Of a DNA stretch of 64,000 nucleotides, positions 27,401 to 39,796 are shown piece by piece. A model generated the notes under the pieces. It was not told where the DNA came from. It made no database searches and saw only the letters and a list, made by a program, of their open reading frames with translations. Every line of letters begins with the position of its first letter. The stretch's first letter is position 1. The position numbers and the translations under genes were made by a program. Origin of the DNA: Agelaius tricolor (taxonomy: Eukaryota; Chordata; Aves; Passeriformes; Icteridae); the NCBI GenBank assembly GCA_023055355.1, contig JALJCS010000001.1, positions 47,125,381-47,189,380 on the forward strand. The letters are read 5' to 3'.

Positions 27401-29362
27401 TGCAGTTCTGCTATTGTAAATGAATACAAGCACCAGGTTTTGTTCTGCTGGACCCAAGAATATAGACTCTTCTCCAGACATTAATTCTAGTCACATCCTG
27501 ACGATCTTACACAATAAAGATGCTAAAATTGTCCTGTTGGTTGAACTGTCTGTAACTACCTCCTTCTTTTGCCTGGAAGAGCTTTCAGGAACCCAGTTTC
27601 CAAACTGTTACTAAAGGAATGTATAAATCACAGTGAGTTCTATTTATTGCTGTAGCTGCAACCAGATAGTTGGTCATGACTTGTTCTCTTAGGTCAAGTA
27701 CCAAGAGGCTATGCACCATCAAATGATGGATTGTGAATGAGACTAAAGCATCAGACTGAATTTTGGATGTCTGGGTTAAGTTCCTGGCTCCAGAAATACT
27801 GTAGATGATTGCAAAATGAGTGCTGCTATGGTAATCTGAATTCTGGCCTTTTCTAACCCAGAATGATTGATTTTGCAGATTTCATTTTCTTTAAATATTG
27901 GTTTTATAATTTGATAAATATAAGGGAGAACATAGCAGTAGTTCATAATTTTTCTAAAAATAATTTGAGGAAAATATGACTGAAGCATGATTAGGAAGAT
28001 ATATGAATAAATATGTTTTTGTTTTTCTTTAAAAAATTGCACAGAACATTAAGAGGTTGGATATTAGTAATTTATGTGGAGACACTCACTTTAAATATTA
28101 TTGTGATTACCAAAATATTCTCATTAGTAATATCTAAAAAATACTTTTTTTCCTTTGAGAATAAAATGTTGGAGGAATATGAAGGGCAAGCAACATAAAC
28201 TCATTAGAACTAAGATGCAGGAATTCAACTTAAGCAGTTTAATTTTATAAATGTTTGCATTTTTCTGTTAATATTCTTTTTGTTGAATTATTGAAGGAGC
28301 TTTTAAAACTTGCTCTTTTTGTCCTGAAAGTATTCTTGTAATCTCACACTGACATCTTAATGCTGATAAATAGTTTAACCGTCAGCATGATATAAACTTG
28401 TTCCTACTTCAGATGTCAGCACCTCCATTGGTGTGCATTTTTACATAATAATCCTAATTCAGATTGTGTTGTATTTGCAACACTAGACAGGCTTCACTGA
28501 ATTAGCCTTTCCTTGCTTCAAAGTCCATGAAAGACCAAACTTTTAGACTGGGGTTGTCAGCTGTTTTATTCCTTTGGCACAGGATCTCATATAATCATTT
28601 TTGTAGGCATCACAGTGGTTTCAGACAGCACAGATGTGGTAGAGTTAAAAAAGGTATTTTGTCATCACATGAGAACAGATCAATGTATGAGTATCAGAAT
28701 AGCATGGTACAAGTCATCCAATGCAAAAGATGATGAAAAAAAATTCCTTCTGAAAAAAAATTGCCAAAGACTTTTTGGATAGTTGGAGAAGGCTGAAAAC
28801 TCACATTTTAAATCTCTTCTCCAGTAAAAATGTAATCAAATAAGATTTTTTTATTACAGAGTTCCTGGGATGGAGAATGAAAAGTAAGAGGATATTAAAG
28901 CTTAAGAGCACTTAGGTCCTTCATGAGCCCTAATCACAATGGCATATGTTCTTCAGCACTGTGAAGTCCAGGCTCACAGATGAACAATTCTCTTGCTGGA
29001 TCTTTACTGTACCTGAGGACATATATTTAGTCATAGGTATGCTGTCTAACTTCACATCTGTTTCCTGCCTAGTCCTGAATGAGACTTTTAAGTAGCATAG
29101 GACTTAATATCAGTAGCAGGGAACATCGTGTGAGGAGGTAAAAGCTGCACACAAAATACAATGTACTTTATTTGTGTGAATGTGACATGACAACATTACA
29201 GTGAGTATCTGCTAAAAAATACATAACTAAGTATGATGGAGTGATTTTCTGGGGTTTTTTAGGTTGTTGTTATGTTTCAGAGTTTTTTTAAATGTTGTAT
29301 TTGGGTCCCAATTTTCTCCCTTAATTCAGCTGACAGGAGATGTCATCCTTCTAAGGCTGACA

Positions 29363-30960
29363 AATTATAGAATGGTTTGGATTGGAGGGGACTTGAAAAA
29401 ATCATCTAGTTCCAACCCCCTACCATGAACAGGGATATCTTCCACTAGACCAGGTTGCGCAGAGCCCCATTCAACCCGGCTCTGTACACTTCCAGGGATG
29501 GAACATCCACAAACTCCAGGGGCAACCTGTTCCAATGTCTCACTGCCCTCAAAGTGAAGAATTTATTCATTGTTTCTAATGTAAATGTACCTTCTTTCAG
29601 TCTGAAGCCATTTCCCCTTGTGCTATTGCTAAATGTCCCTGGAAAAGTTCCTCACCAACTCTCTTGTAAGCCCCCTTTAAGTACTGTATGGCAGTCCTAA
29701 AGCCTTGTTTTCTCTTGTCTTCATAGGAAAGGTGTTCCAGCCTTTTTATCACTTTCTATGTTCTTGCTCCAAAAGGTTGCTGCTTAGGTTGGGGACCCCA
29801 GAGCTGGACTTAGCACTCCAAGTGGGGTCTCCCGAGAGCAGAATAGAGGGAGAGAATCACCTCCCTTCACCTGCTGGCCACACTGCTTTTGATGCAGCCT
29901 AAAACATGGTTGGCTTTTGGGGCTGTGAGCATGCATTGCCCAGTCATGGTGAACTTCTCATCGAGCAGCACCCCCAGGTCTTACTCCTCTTGTCTGTTCT
30001 CAAACTGTTCTCTGCCTAACCTGTGTTTGTACTTAGGATTGATGTGACTGAGGTGCAGGACCTTGCACTTGGCCTTGTTGAACTTCGTGAGGTTTACACA
30101 GGCCCACCTCTCAAGCCTGTCATGGTCCCTCTGGATGGTATCCCTTCCTAACACCACAAAGCTTTTGTGGTCTTGACTGCACCACACAACATGGTGTCTT
30201 TGGCAAACTTGCCAAGTGTGCCCTCAATCCCGCTGTCCATGTCTCTGACAAGGCTGTTAAAAAGTGCTGTTAAAAGTCCCAAAACCAATCTCTGAGTCAT
30301 TCCACTTGTCACTGCTTTCTACTTGGACATTGAGGTGTTAACCACAAGTCTCTGAGTGTGAACATCAGCAAGTTTTTTGTCCACCCCGTGTCCCATGTGT
30401 CAAGCCCGTGTCTCTTCAGTTTAGAGACAATGATGCCATGTGGGACAGTGTCAAATGCTTTGTATGATTCCAGGCAGATGACATCACTACTCTTCCCTTA
30501 CCCACCAGCACTGGAACCCCATCATAGAAAGCCACCAAATTTGTCAGGCAGTCTTTGCACTTTAATGAAGCTATACTAGCTGTCACCAATAACTTTCTAA
30601 TTTTCCATTTGCCTTGGCAGAGTTTTCAGGATAATCTGCTCCATGACCTTGCCTGTCACTGACTTGAGACTGACTGGGCTGTAGTTCCCCAGAGCTTGCT
30701 TATTTCCCTTTTTAAAATGGAGGGTTGTGTTTCCACTTTTCCAGTCACTGGAAACTTCACTGGACAGCCACAATTTCTCAAATATGATGGATAGTGGCTT
30801 AGCCATTTCTTCTGGCATGGATGAATCTCATCAGGTCCCATGAGCTTGTGTACCTTCAGGTTCGTTAGTCTCAAACCCAGTCTTCTCCTTCATTCTCTCA
30901 GTCCTTGCCTTTGCTTTCTGCAACTTTGGCAATGTGGTTGGACCACTTGCTGATGGATAC
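29363..30960 (-). mobile_element. Long CR1 LINE copy, antisense, with reverse-transcriptase remnants
   Basis: About 1.6 kb of CR1 on the minus strand. Its 3' end is at 29363 (ATAGAATGGTTTGG, inverse of the CR1 terminus) and its 5' truncation is near 30960. Minus-strand translation shows CR1 reverse-transcriptase blocks in order: 'GPDEIHP' near 30815-30840, 'KPLSIIFEKLW' near 30765-30800, 'KVMEQI' near 30635-30655, 'FDTVPHG' near 30435-30465, a catalytic-box position near 30190-30220, and 'RLERWACVNLTKFNKAKC' near 30070-30125. Frameshifts and stops break it. The catalytic FADD-type box reads FAKD, so it could not be active. CR1 full length is about 4.5 kb, so this is the 3' third with the 3' UTR. 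Confidence 0.93.
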
Positions 30961-32486
30961 TGAACCAAAAGTAAAGCTCCTTTTATAGACTATTAAGTTT
31001 AATTTTTTTTTTTAACTTTTAAGGAAGTTCAAGTTTCTGCCCTTGCGTATTCAATGAAGTTTTAAGTTGTCCTTCTATAAATCTTGCTCACAATCTATGG
31101 AGCTAGCATATCATTTGTATTCCTGTTGCGCGAGGGTATAACATCATAAGGAAGTATATTAGGCTCGAATCAATATAAATATTTATGTATTTATCTGATC
31201 ATAGGTTTAAAAAATAATAATAACACCATTAGAAAAATATTCAGCATATTGGATGCTGTATCCCAAGTTATATTCAAAAAAATGGGGTCTGAGTGTTTAA
31301 ATTTAAATGTTCTATTTAACAGTTCTCTTATCTGTATGCATAAAAATCTCACAAAATGGGGGAGGGGAAATAGGTATTCTTCAGGCTTACAACCTTTTAT
31401 GAATTTGTCATAGGAAGTATGGAAGGATGTAAGACTCTTGATAAGATTTCCAGAAGAAATCCTGCTTTATACTCTTGTAAAGCTTTCTTAGACTGAATTT
31501 ACCTGATAATCAGCCATCCAAATGTACTTAGATCTTTTTTTGGTGTAAATAGAAAGTCTCAAAACTATAGTAACACAGCTCTAATGAGTCATTGAAAAGG
31601 CTTTGTATCTGTTGAAAAAAAAAAACAAACTGGCTCCACTTGAAAGTTACTGGAAAGCACATTCATAGCTAATTATAAACAAATACTAGTTAACACTTTA
31701 AATAAAAAGAGAGGAAAAAAGCAAAAAGATTTAGGACATAGACAAACAGATGAAAGGATTCTTGTTGCCTTCCATCTGAGATTACTCAGATGCATTCCTG
31801 TATTCAATTACCTGAGAAGATGTGATATTCCCTTAAGAGAGATCGGGAGATCAGAAGGGATGGCAGTTTCGTGCATCTCCTTACTCATAGCTCTTTATAG
31901 CTCTTTGAAACTGGTTCAGCAGAAATAGCTTAAATTGCAGCAGGGATTGGGGCCAGACGGTGACTACAGACAGTAATCACTGGGTCAAGATCATACCACA
32001 AACCAACAACAAAAACTTCTGGTAGAACAAAAGCTCTGTCAGGGTGTTTGAAGGCAGTTTGAGTAGACTTGCAAGGTCTACTTGGAATACTTTCTGAATA
32101 GGCACCAAAATGTCAGCTTGTTGTGTGATTATGCTTATCTAGTACATTTATACATGGAGGGCATTGATAATTCTTATTAGTTGCTAGCTTTGATTCTATT
32201 TTTCTCATCAAATCCCTTGCATACTTCAGATTCAATTCTCAGCTTGAGTCTTATGCTATTTTTTTTCACAAAGCCACTAAGCACAAGCCCCTGTTGTTAT
32301 TTAAAAATTAATGATTGTCTAACTTTTCAGTCTTCCCCAAAACCCACTTCCTTTTTGATAGTGACCATCCAAAATGGCTTAATTCTTCCTAGTGCTACTC
32401 ATGCCCAACCACACTAAATAAAACATGCGAAGAGAACAAAATCAACAAAGTCCAAAAATTGAGTCAAAACAAATTAAAGTCTAAAA

Positions 32487-32511
32487 GGGAGTAGGGGTAG
32501 AGGGGGAGGGG
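32487..32511 (+). other. Predicted G-quadruplex motif on the FMN1 sense strand
   Basis: Four G-runs of 3, 4, 5 and 4 G at 32487-32489, 32494-32497, 32502-32506 and 32508-32511, with loops of 4, 4 and 1 nt. This satisfies the canonical G3+N1-7 rule. It lies in a purine-only stretch (about 32495-32520) deep in an intron, so the pre-mRNA carries it too. Confidence 0.75.
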
Positions 32512-34699
32512 AAGAAAGAAACTTTTCTCAAGAACTTTCTATTGATTCTGGTGTATTTGCTATTCTGCTTTGGTGTTTGAAGGTTTTTCAAAACAAAGTC
32601 TTGAATAGTATGCTAGCTGCCAAAAAAAAAAGTGTTATTTTGGTGTTTCCTGAGGGTGTTTAAAAGTATACGTACTACCAAGGAGAATAGGGGAATTTTC
32701 TCAGAAGCACTGGCAGAGCTCTTGTAAACTTGGACCTTAGACCCTGATAATGACAGAGTAACTGCATGCTCTTGCTTGTGCTGGTAGTTCACCCAGAATT
32801 TTCTCTATATCCATTTTCCTTCTGTCTTGTCACATGCTTGAGATACCTACAGAAGGTATCCTCATGGCCTCTGTCAGGCACCTCAGGTCCTCAGGCCTTA
32901 ATGAAGCTGGGTCAGAAGTGACAGGTGAACTACCTGAAGTTCCATACACTTTTTAAGAAAAAAGGTAATTTTTCCCTCAATTTTGTTCTTAGTTTAGTTT
33001 TGTTGGGACTTTTTGGAAATTGTGCCTCTGCCAATGGTATATTATATATTTGGTATATTTTCAAAGCCTCAGCTACTGTTCACCCATCACCAGTGTGGAA
33101 GAAGATATATCCTCTTTAATGATCCTGGTAAATCTCCAACAAGGGTTTGTACAAATATTAGTGATTGTTTTCTCTTTTATTTGTTTGGATTTTTTTTCAG
33201 TAAAAAGGATTTCTATAAATTTTCCTGCTTTTTAATAATATGTATATAACATTGGAGCGCAATAATCCTAGTCTAAAACAGTTGTATGTCTTGGGTTTCC
33301 AGTTAGTTGTAAGTCAAATATTTCTTTTTAGATTTTTTTAATCCTGTGAAAGAGATGATATAGTGAAATATCATACTTTCAAACAAGGAAATCACAACAG
33401 CTAATAATAGAGACAACAGATGTTATTTTGCAATATCTGTCCACAGAAAAAATGGTCTGTATGTATAGAAAATAGATATATTCATGTTATTAGCTTTTTT
33501 AAAAGTCAGATTTAGTTCACAAGATAGTGGTTAAATTTGGAGGAGACTAGCAGAGAAAGTTTTTTGGACTGAAAATGAGAGGATACTTGGCAGTTGTCCC
33601 CATCCACAGTGGCTTGATTTCTGCAGAGAACTTAGCATAACGTCCACAATGATCCACTGAGGTTAGAGGGAACAATTTTGTGGTCAATCAATGGTTTATA
33701 GCCTTGCCTTTGAGCCCCTTTTAATTTAATTTAATCTTCTAGGCTTCTTGAAAACAAAATACTATTTACAGAAAACCGAATTTTACAATTCTTCTGAAGA
33801 CCAGCATTTTCTAAAATGCCTGTGTCTATTTCTCACATTCAGTTTTGTGAGATACATCCCATTTTCATAAATGCATAGGTCACTTTAGTATAGTTATTCA
33901 TATATGTGCCTTTGTAGATGTCTATATGGAACATTTGCAGGACTCTAATCAAAAAAAGAATGGGAAGAGCAAACACACAAACAATGACATGTATCATTCT
34001 GGAATGTGGGTATGTGCTGATAAGGACAGAAGATTTGAGAATTCAGTTAATTAGACTTCATTTGTGAGATCTTGTTTGAAAGCTCATTTTGAACTGCATG
34101 AAATCAAGTTTTATGCCCCAATTATAAAACACCAAGCAGTAAATTTAAGCAAATTTAAAAAAAAATGATAGAATAGAAATGAGGACATCTGATGTGAGTA
34201 ATTTTTGAAGAGATACATATGTCCTGTAGTTAAAAGAATTTATATAAGAGCCTTGGATATAGTACAGTCCTCACACTTGGTAAGCAATGACGTAGGGAGG
34301 AAGGAATGTACTTGAATTTTGACCAAATATATAAAGTGTTTAGGAAGTGTAGACCTCACTCTAAAAGGAGACCAACTTTAAATAATCTGAAGGTATCTTA
34401 ATGGAAAAAGCAGGCAAACAGTGGAATGTCATCCAACAAGAAGGCATTAAAGATGCTTTCAAACTAAAAAGGGAAAATATAACTAAATCAGTGCATGTTG
34501 TAAACCGTTGATAAGGTCGCTTCATCTGTTAGAGGTCACTTTGACTCTAAATAGCTGTGAGTTTTGAGATGGCCATGTTTTTCAATGTGACCTAAGGTCA
34601 TTTTTCAGCTATATAATTTGGAGTAGATTTTTCAGAATATATATGCCTTCAGGATTATGAAAGCTGCATGAAAAGTCCTACAATATATACAGTGTGTGA

Positions 34700-35451
34700 A
34701 GGCCAACATATAAATCTGCTACTTTTGCTTACCAATGTATTACACAAAATAGTGGGATTAGTATTTCCTGGTATTATATAGTCTTTAATAGATTTGGAAC
34801 AGTTTATTTGGATGTACTTCAGCAATTAGTGTCAAGAATCAAGTTCTTAGCTGGGAGTGTTAGAAAAGATGATGAGCCAATAAAATATTTGGGAAGAAAA
34901 CTAACCCAAAAGCAGAAATTCCTACATCTATCAGAAAACTTGCAAGCAGTCACTGCTATATTAGCTGATGGATTGGAAAACTATATTAAAGCAGATATGG
35001 ATACTGCATGACTACAACATTTCTTAAATGTTTTTCAAAGAAAATCAAATAATATTTTTGAAATAATCTTATTTCTTGAAGATAGAGAGTAATTATAGAA
35101 GCAGAAGAGAGTGCTCAGGTACAGTCAGCTGCCATGGTATCCCAGGATTTATCTAATTTTTCTGTGTTGGCTGTTGATGATCACTATGTTGTGATCACTG
35201 TGGACTGGGTATAGTGACTAATTTATTTTTTTTTCATGTCACCTGTTACAGGTGTCGTCTTTGTAACAGAGAAGTGCACTTTTCTCCCCTCAATGTTCCA
35301 AAGTGGGCAACTTTTAGCTGCTATTTGGCACTTAAAGGATATATGCCAAGAATGAAGAAGCCAAACCAGTGCCTTTCATGCCCTCTTTTTATACCTGTGA
35401 TGAACTGCTTTGGAGGAGGAAGTGATAATATAGATGCATGATATTGAGTGA
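34700..35451 (+). pseudogene. Unidentified coding-like blocks, broken
   Basis: Three adjoining stretches translate into protein-like sequence but are separated by stops and a frame change. (1) 34700-35008 is open for 103 codons with no stop. Its last 65 codons are rich in Lys, Asp, Leu and Ala, with fragments such as GSVRKDDEPIKYLGRKL, and it ends at TGA 35009. (2) 35086-35211, in another frame, contains QSAAMVSQDLSNF and ends at TAG. (3) 35218-35355, same frame as (2), contains TEKCTFLPSMFQSGQ and ends at TGA; an overlapping frame stays open to 35438. None matches a family I know and none joins the FMN1 frame. It could be an old retrocopy, transposon or duplicated-gene remnant, or chance. 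Confidence 0.25.
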
Positions 35452-38279
35452 AATGATGAAGTATAATGCATTCTGGGACAATTCAATTGGATCCATCATA
35501 ACTAAATTTTTCCTGCCCCTAGTCAAAGAGGAAAACATAATTGGAAGTAGTTTACCAATGGGGTGATTATTACTGAGCAAAGTACATATAACCACTAATA
35601 TCAGGTGATAATATTCCCTATGTACCGGTTATAACAATCTCCAGCTGCTTCAACATCTAATAGTTATTCCATTGTATCCAGGTACCCAGGATAGTAAAAA
35701 TTCTGTTGTTTTGATGACAGGAGGTTTTCTTCCCTTGCCAATTAGATTTCACTGCATATCTTTAGCAAGCCATTTTCCACAGCTCTTGGATGTTTACTGT
35801 GTCCAGTGCAAAAGCAGTCATCTGATTATTTTCTTTGGACAGGGACAGATCTGAGTGCATATACCATATTTTCTCTTTCACTGGTGCCACCTGTTGACTT
35901 GTGGAAGAAGAATTGTTTTCATAGTATCTTTAACTTTTTCTGTCTAGAAAAATGATAATGCAAAAGCATTGCAAATTAGATTTTCACCTGTGTAATATCT
36001 TTTTGGTAAAATGAGGGAGGATTAAAAATATTATTGCATTTGGAAAAAACTACAAGGAAATTCTTCAGAGAAAATTCTTTATTACATGGATCTCTGCCAT
36101 TCAAGGTTTCTACAGTTTATTTTCATTGTGTAATACCAATTCTCTATTAATTTGTCAAAAGTATAGATACCAGAAATAACTTGGTTTTGTTTTGCTTTGT
36201 TTTGTTTTTCTTCTTCTCTGGACCACAATAGCTTTCTTTTTTTTTTAATTGAAAGGAAACTTGTACTCAAATGGGGATATTCTGACATGCTTTGATAAGC
36301 TTAGGATAATATGGTTACACTCTTTTGAGAAATAAATTGTGGAATTTTTGCTCCATTACTGGTGGGTAAACAATTGTTTGTAAATCTGTGCAGAATATTT
36401 GAAATAAAGAAGAAAGTACCTAAAACAAGGCAAATCTAATGATATTCCATCTCATCAATCTTGGAAATTATAAAAATATTTATATCCTAAAAATACAACA
36501 TATGCAACAGTGTACAAGACTGTTGTAGGATGGAATATGGTAGCCTCTATTTCTAAGCATTGTTTAAGTGAAACAAGTCCAAATTGCATTTTTCAGTAAT
36601 AGAATTATTTAAGAGTTGCATCCACAGATACTTAGTGATTGTGTTAATGCAGAATGAGGTATTTGATCTTGTTTCATCCAGAGAGTTTGTGCAGTTTCTC
36701 TTTTGAACTATATGTTTTTACTGGTCATACTTTGATTTTCAGGATTAAAGTATGGAAAAAAAGTATTAATGAAATTCTGTAAAAGCTGCCACATTTCACC
36801 TGGTTTCTTATCCAAAGCAATGCAAGGCTTTCAAGAAAAACTGTTAAGTCAGCCCAAATTCACTCAGCTCTGGGCTCAGCTTCACTCAGAAGGATTGTGA
36901 GCCCTCACAAACCTTCTGAAGAATCTGGGCCAAGATTCAATTTGGTATTGAAACCTGTAATGATTCAGGATTCAGGTGCTCTTCAATTTCCTCGAGAACA
37001 TTTACCCATCTCTCCCTCAGGTTTTCTGTGGTTTGCTGGGATTTTTTTTTCACTTTCAGGATAACAATGGTGGAGCCCAAGTCTTCAAGTAATGATTACC
37101 AAATACTGTGTTTCCCGCTGCAAATATCTGGGCACTAGTCAGCAGTGCTACTGCTCGGAAGACTACATTGCTACTAATAAAAAGCATTTGCAGCACTAGA
37201 CAAAGCTCTGATCATTGTTGTGACTGGGGAAAGTATAAGGCAATTCCATTTGTATTTCCTTGCTACAGATTTCACATGCCTATTTGAGTGTATGTTTGTA
37301 AATTACTGTTGATTGAAACATTTTAACTGAAAAACAGTGATTATCTTTGTATCTTAATTATGCCATTGCTTTGCTTTTTTTCAACAAATTTGAAATTTTT
37401 CAAAGACAGTGATGCAGAAAAATAATTTTAATGAGTTAATATTGTAGAGCTATGTCTGGAAAGTGGAACAAAAAATAGCTGAAAGGTTTCTTCTTTTATA
37501 GATTTCTATATGAATGTTATAGCACTGACATTTGTTACCAGGACAGCTCAGAGCCTTTTCATGTTTCAAAACATTCTGACTCTTGGGAATACTATAATTC
37601 TCCTTGCAAGTTAACAGTCCAGAAGTCTAGCAGACTGAACAAAGAATCAAGTACCAAATTAAAAGAGTATTCTGTTTAAGCATGCAGACTTTAAATGAGA
37701 TTTAAGTTGTATTACCCGAATGACTGCATAAGTATAAATTTCATCTAAGCTCATGCTCAGAGCAGATGGACAATTGCTTTGCACATTGCTGATGCCTGAG
37801 TTAACATGCACATTCTTGTAGATTTTTTTATTAATTGTTCTTTCAGTCATCTAAATTAAATGAAATGTGGGCAAAAAAAATATGAGAGAAGATGTGGCAA
37901 ATAGAGAATATTTTTCACCATTGTGTGGGAAGGACAGTTTCTTACTGTATTATTAATACAATTAAAATATTAATTATATATAAAATGATACAAGTAAAAT
38001 ATTAATTTCCTTCACATGATCACCAAATGCTAATATCCTTCATATAAAACTAATCATGTTTTCAATACAGGCCTGCTACAGCTCTAGTACTTCACTAATG
38101 GATGTGTGTGCAGGGAGAGGGAAGAGTTTTCATTTGTAATTTCCACACAACTTGTACAAAAGCTCTAAGGCTGAATCCTTCCTGCTCTTTGCTCAGCTTT
38201 TCCTCCTCTTGGTAGACAAGTTGCCGTATTATTTGCGTTTTTGGAATCATTATTTAAGATCTGGTTTTAAGTCAATTTC

Positions 38280-38465
38280 ATTTTTTGGTTGTTGTTTAGA
38301 ATACTGGGAATTTTTTTTTTCCTTTTCAAGGCTTTGAGTTTTGGATTGGTTTCTTTTTGCAGTGGTGGTTTTGGATTCCTTTTTAATAGGGTTATCAACA
38401 TTTGTGTGGTTTTGTTTTTGTGGTTGTTTGTTGAATGGGGGGGTTGATTGGTTGATTTTTTTCTC
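38280..38465. repeat. G/T-rich low-complexity tract just upstream of exon h
   Basis: Irregular TTTTTGG/GGTTGTTT sequence with a run of seven G near 38438. It ends about 130 nt before the exon h acceptor. Its minus-strand translation gives a Lys/Pro-rich pseudo-protein, an artefact of composition. Confidence 0.7.
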
Positions 38466-38596
38466 AGAATTGATCTACATGAGTATATACTCAGGTGGTT
38501 TCTGTATATTTTACACATGACATATGTAAACTTAAAATTATCCTGAAACATCTATATCTTTCACCTTGTTCCTAATTATTTGATTCTATTTTACAG

Positions 38597-38648
38597 CCAA
38601 AATAGACCAAGAAAATGAAGAGAAGTCACTGACAGAAGCACATAAAAG
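38597..38648 (+). CDS. FMN1: FMN1 exon h: short FH2 C-terminal exon (KIDQENEEKSLTEAHK)
   Basis: A 52-nt exon, phase 1 to phase 2. CC completes Ala, then it reads KIDQENEEKSLTEAHK and a trailing AG. This is the charged helix near the FH2 C-terminus, usually 'AK.D.E.EE..L.E.HK.F'. The acceptor is TTCTATTTTACAG and the donor GTAAGA. It lies alone between two introns of about 15.7 kb each and would be missed by size-based gene finders. Both junctions, frame and peptide match FMN1. Losing it would shift the frame and delete the last conserved helix. Confidence 0.93.
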
Positions 38649-39015
38649 GTAAGAAAGAGTAATGTCATAAGACCTTTCTTTGTAAAATATGGGGTTTTTA
38701 GCAGTTGATGTATTGGTAGCCAGTATTTCTGTGTTTTTGAGTGGTATAGAAATGCACTCAGAAAAGTGATATTTAGTTATTGTCAATTTTAATTTGAAAA
38801 TGAAGAAAGATTGAAACAATTTAAATGAATATTGTACATTACTCCTGTCTTTCAGAAAATGCATTAACCTTATGTAAAAATAAATTCAGAGTATACCATT
38901 TGGACTGAGAAAACACTGTTTGTACTACACCAGTATCATGGTGATTTGAGAGGTATTTCGCATTCCCCAAACAAGTATTATTAGGTACTATTTCTTGTAC
39001 TTATAAAATATCCAT

Positions 39016-39050
39016 TTTATTAAAAAAAAACCAAACCTTTTTTTAATAAA
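39016..39050. repeat. Perfect inverted repeat, 13-bp arms
   Basis: The arm TTTATTAAAAAAA (39016-39028) pairs perfectly with TTTTTTTAATAAA (39038-39050) across a 9-nt loop. It is purely AT. The right arm contains AATAAA, but there is no reason to call a polyadenylation site here. Confidence 0.8.
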
Positions 39051-39796
39051 CAAATTAAATGTAAAATTAAATGTGACTTCCTTTGTAGAATTGCTAATAA
39101 ATCTTCAAATACATTTTTTGTGGCAGAAAGCAAAATACCTCATTAAATTTCATTCTGTGCAATTGAGACAGTTTTCAAAACTGGGAACCTCACTCCATTG
39201 CACAACATGTGGTTTGTTCTGATTTTTTTGGAGACTCCTCTAGCAGCAGTGTTTAAATGGGAAAGATTTTTATCAGTCCCAGCAAGAGATCAAAATATGG
39301 TGCACAGCATTTATAGCCCAAATTTAGGGAAACTCGCAGTCTGTATTTGTTTTTCTTACACTGAAAATAGCATTTTCTTTTTGTACTAGCTACAGCTATC
39401 ACTTAATAACTACTAATGCATATATCCACTCTATATTCCCAGAATTATGAAGTCTCTCAATAGGATTCCTCTAAAAGATATCACTATAAAAGTTTCTAGT
39501 TTTTACTAGGTTTGTCAGCCATTCTATGGCCTCAACACCCAAATTTGCTACCTGCAGTAATGCCACAGGGTGGTTGATGTCTTTCCTGGAACATTTTTTC
39601 TCTATTTCCTTGGGACATGTACCTTGGGATAGTACCTGAAAAAGAAGCCAAGAGGAGTGAGTGCCACAAGAACCTCCCTTGTTACTTGTGAGGAGATGGT
39701 ACATCCTTGAGTGGCACATCAGGGTTGTGGAAAGGGAGTATAAGAGAATCATAGACAGCTGCTTTGAACTGGTCTGTGTTGCTTTAAGTTTCATTA

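Larger units (their letters stand above)
22938..38596 (+). other. FMN1: FMN1 intron, 15.7 kb
   Basis: GTAAAT donor to TTCTATTTTACAG acceptor, phase 1. It holds two short CR1 ends in opposite orientation (23905-23945 minus; 24316-24469 plus), a long CR1 on the minus strand (29363-30960), a 12-nt tandem repeat (23643-23673), a G-quadruplex motif (32487-32511), broken coding-like blocks (34700-35451), and G/T-rich patches near 36178-36250 and 38280-38465. The remaining sequence is AT-rich, and I recognise nothing in it. Confidence 0.86.

Noticed and set aside
30597..30874. Two overlapping minus-strand open frames resembling a protein gene
   Set aside because: They are CR1 reverse-transcriptase remnants, explained by the LINE copy at 29363-30960.
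34823..35011. The open block after TACTTCAG (34822) as an extra FMN1 exon
   Set aside because: In the phase left by exon g it reaches a stop within about 14 codons, and no good donor follows.
38267..38551. 94-codon Lys/Pro/Thr-rich minus-strand frame
   Set aside because: A by-product of the G/T-rich low-complexity tract on the opposite strand.
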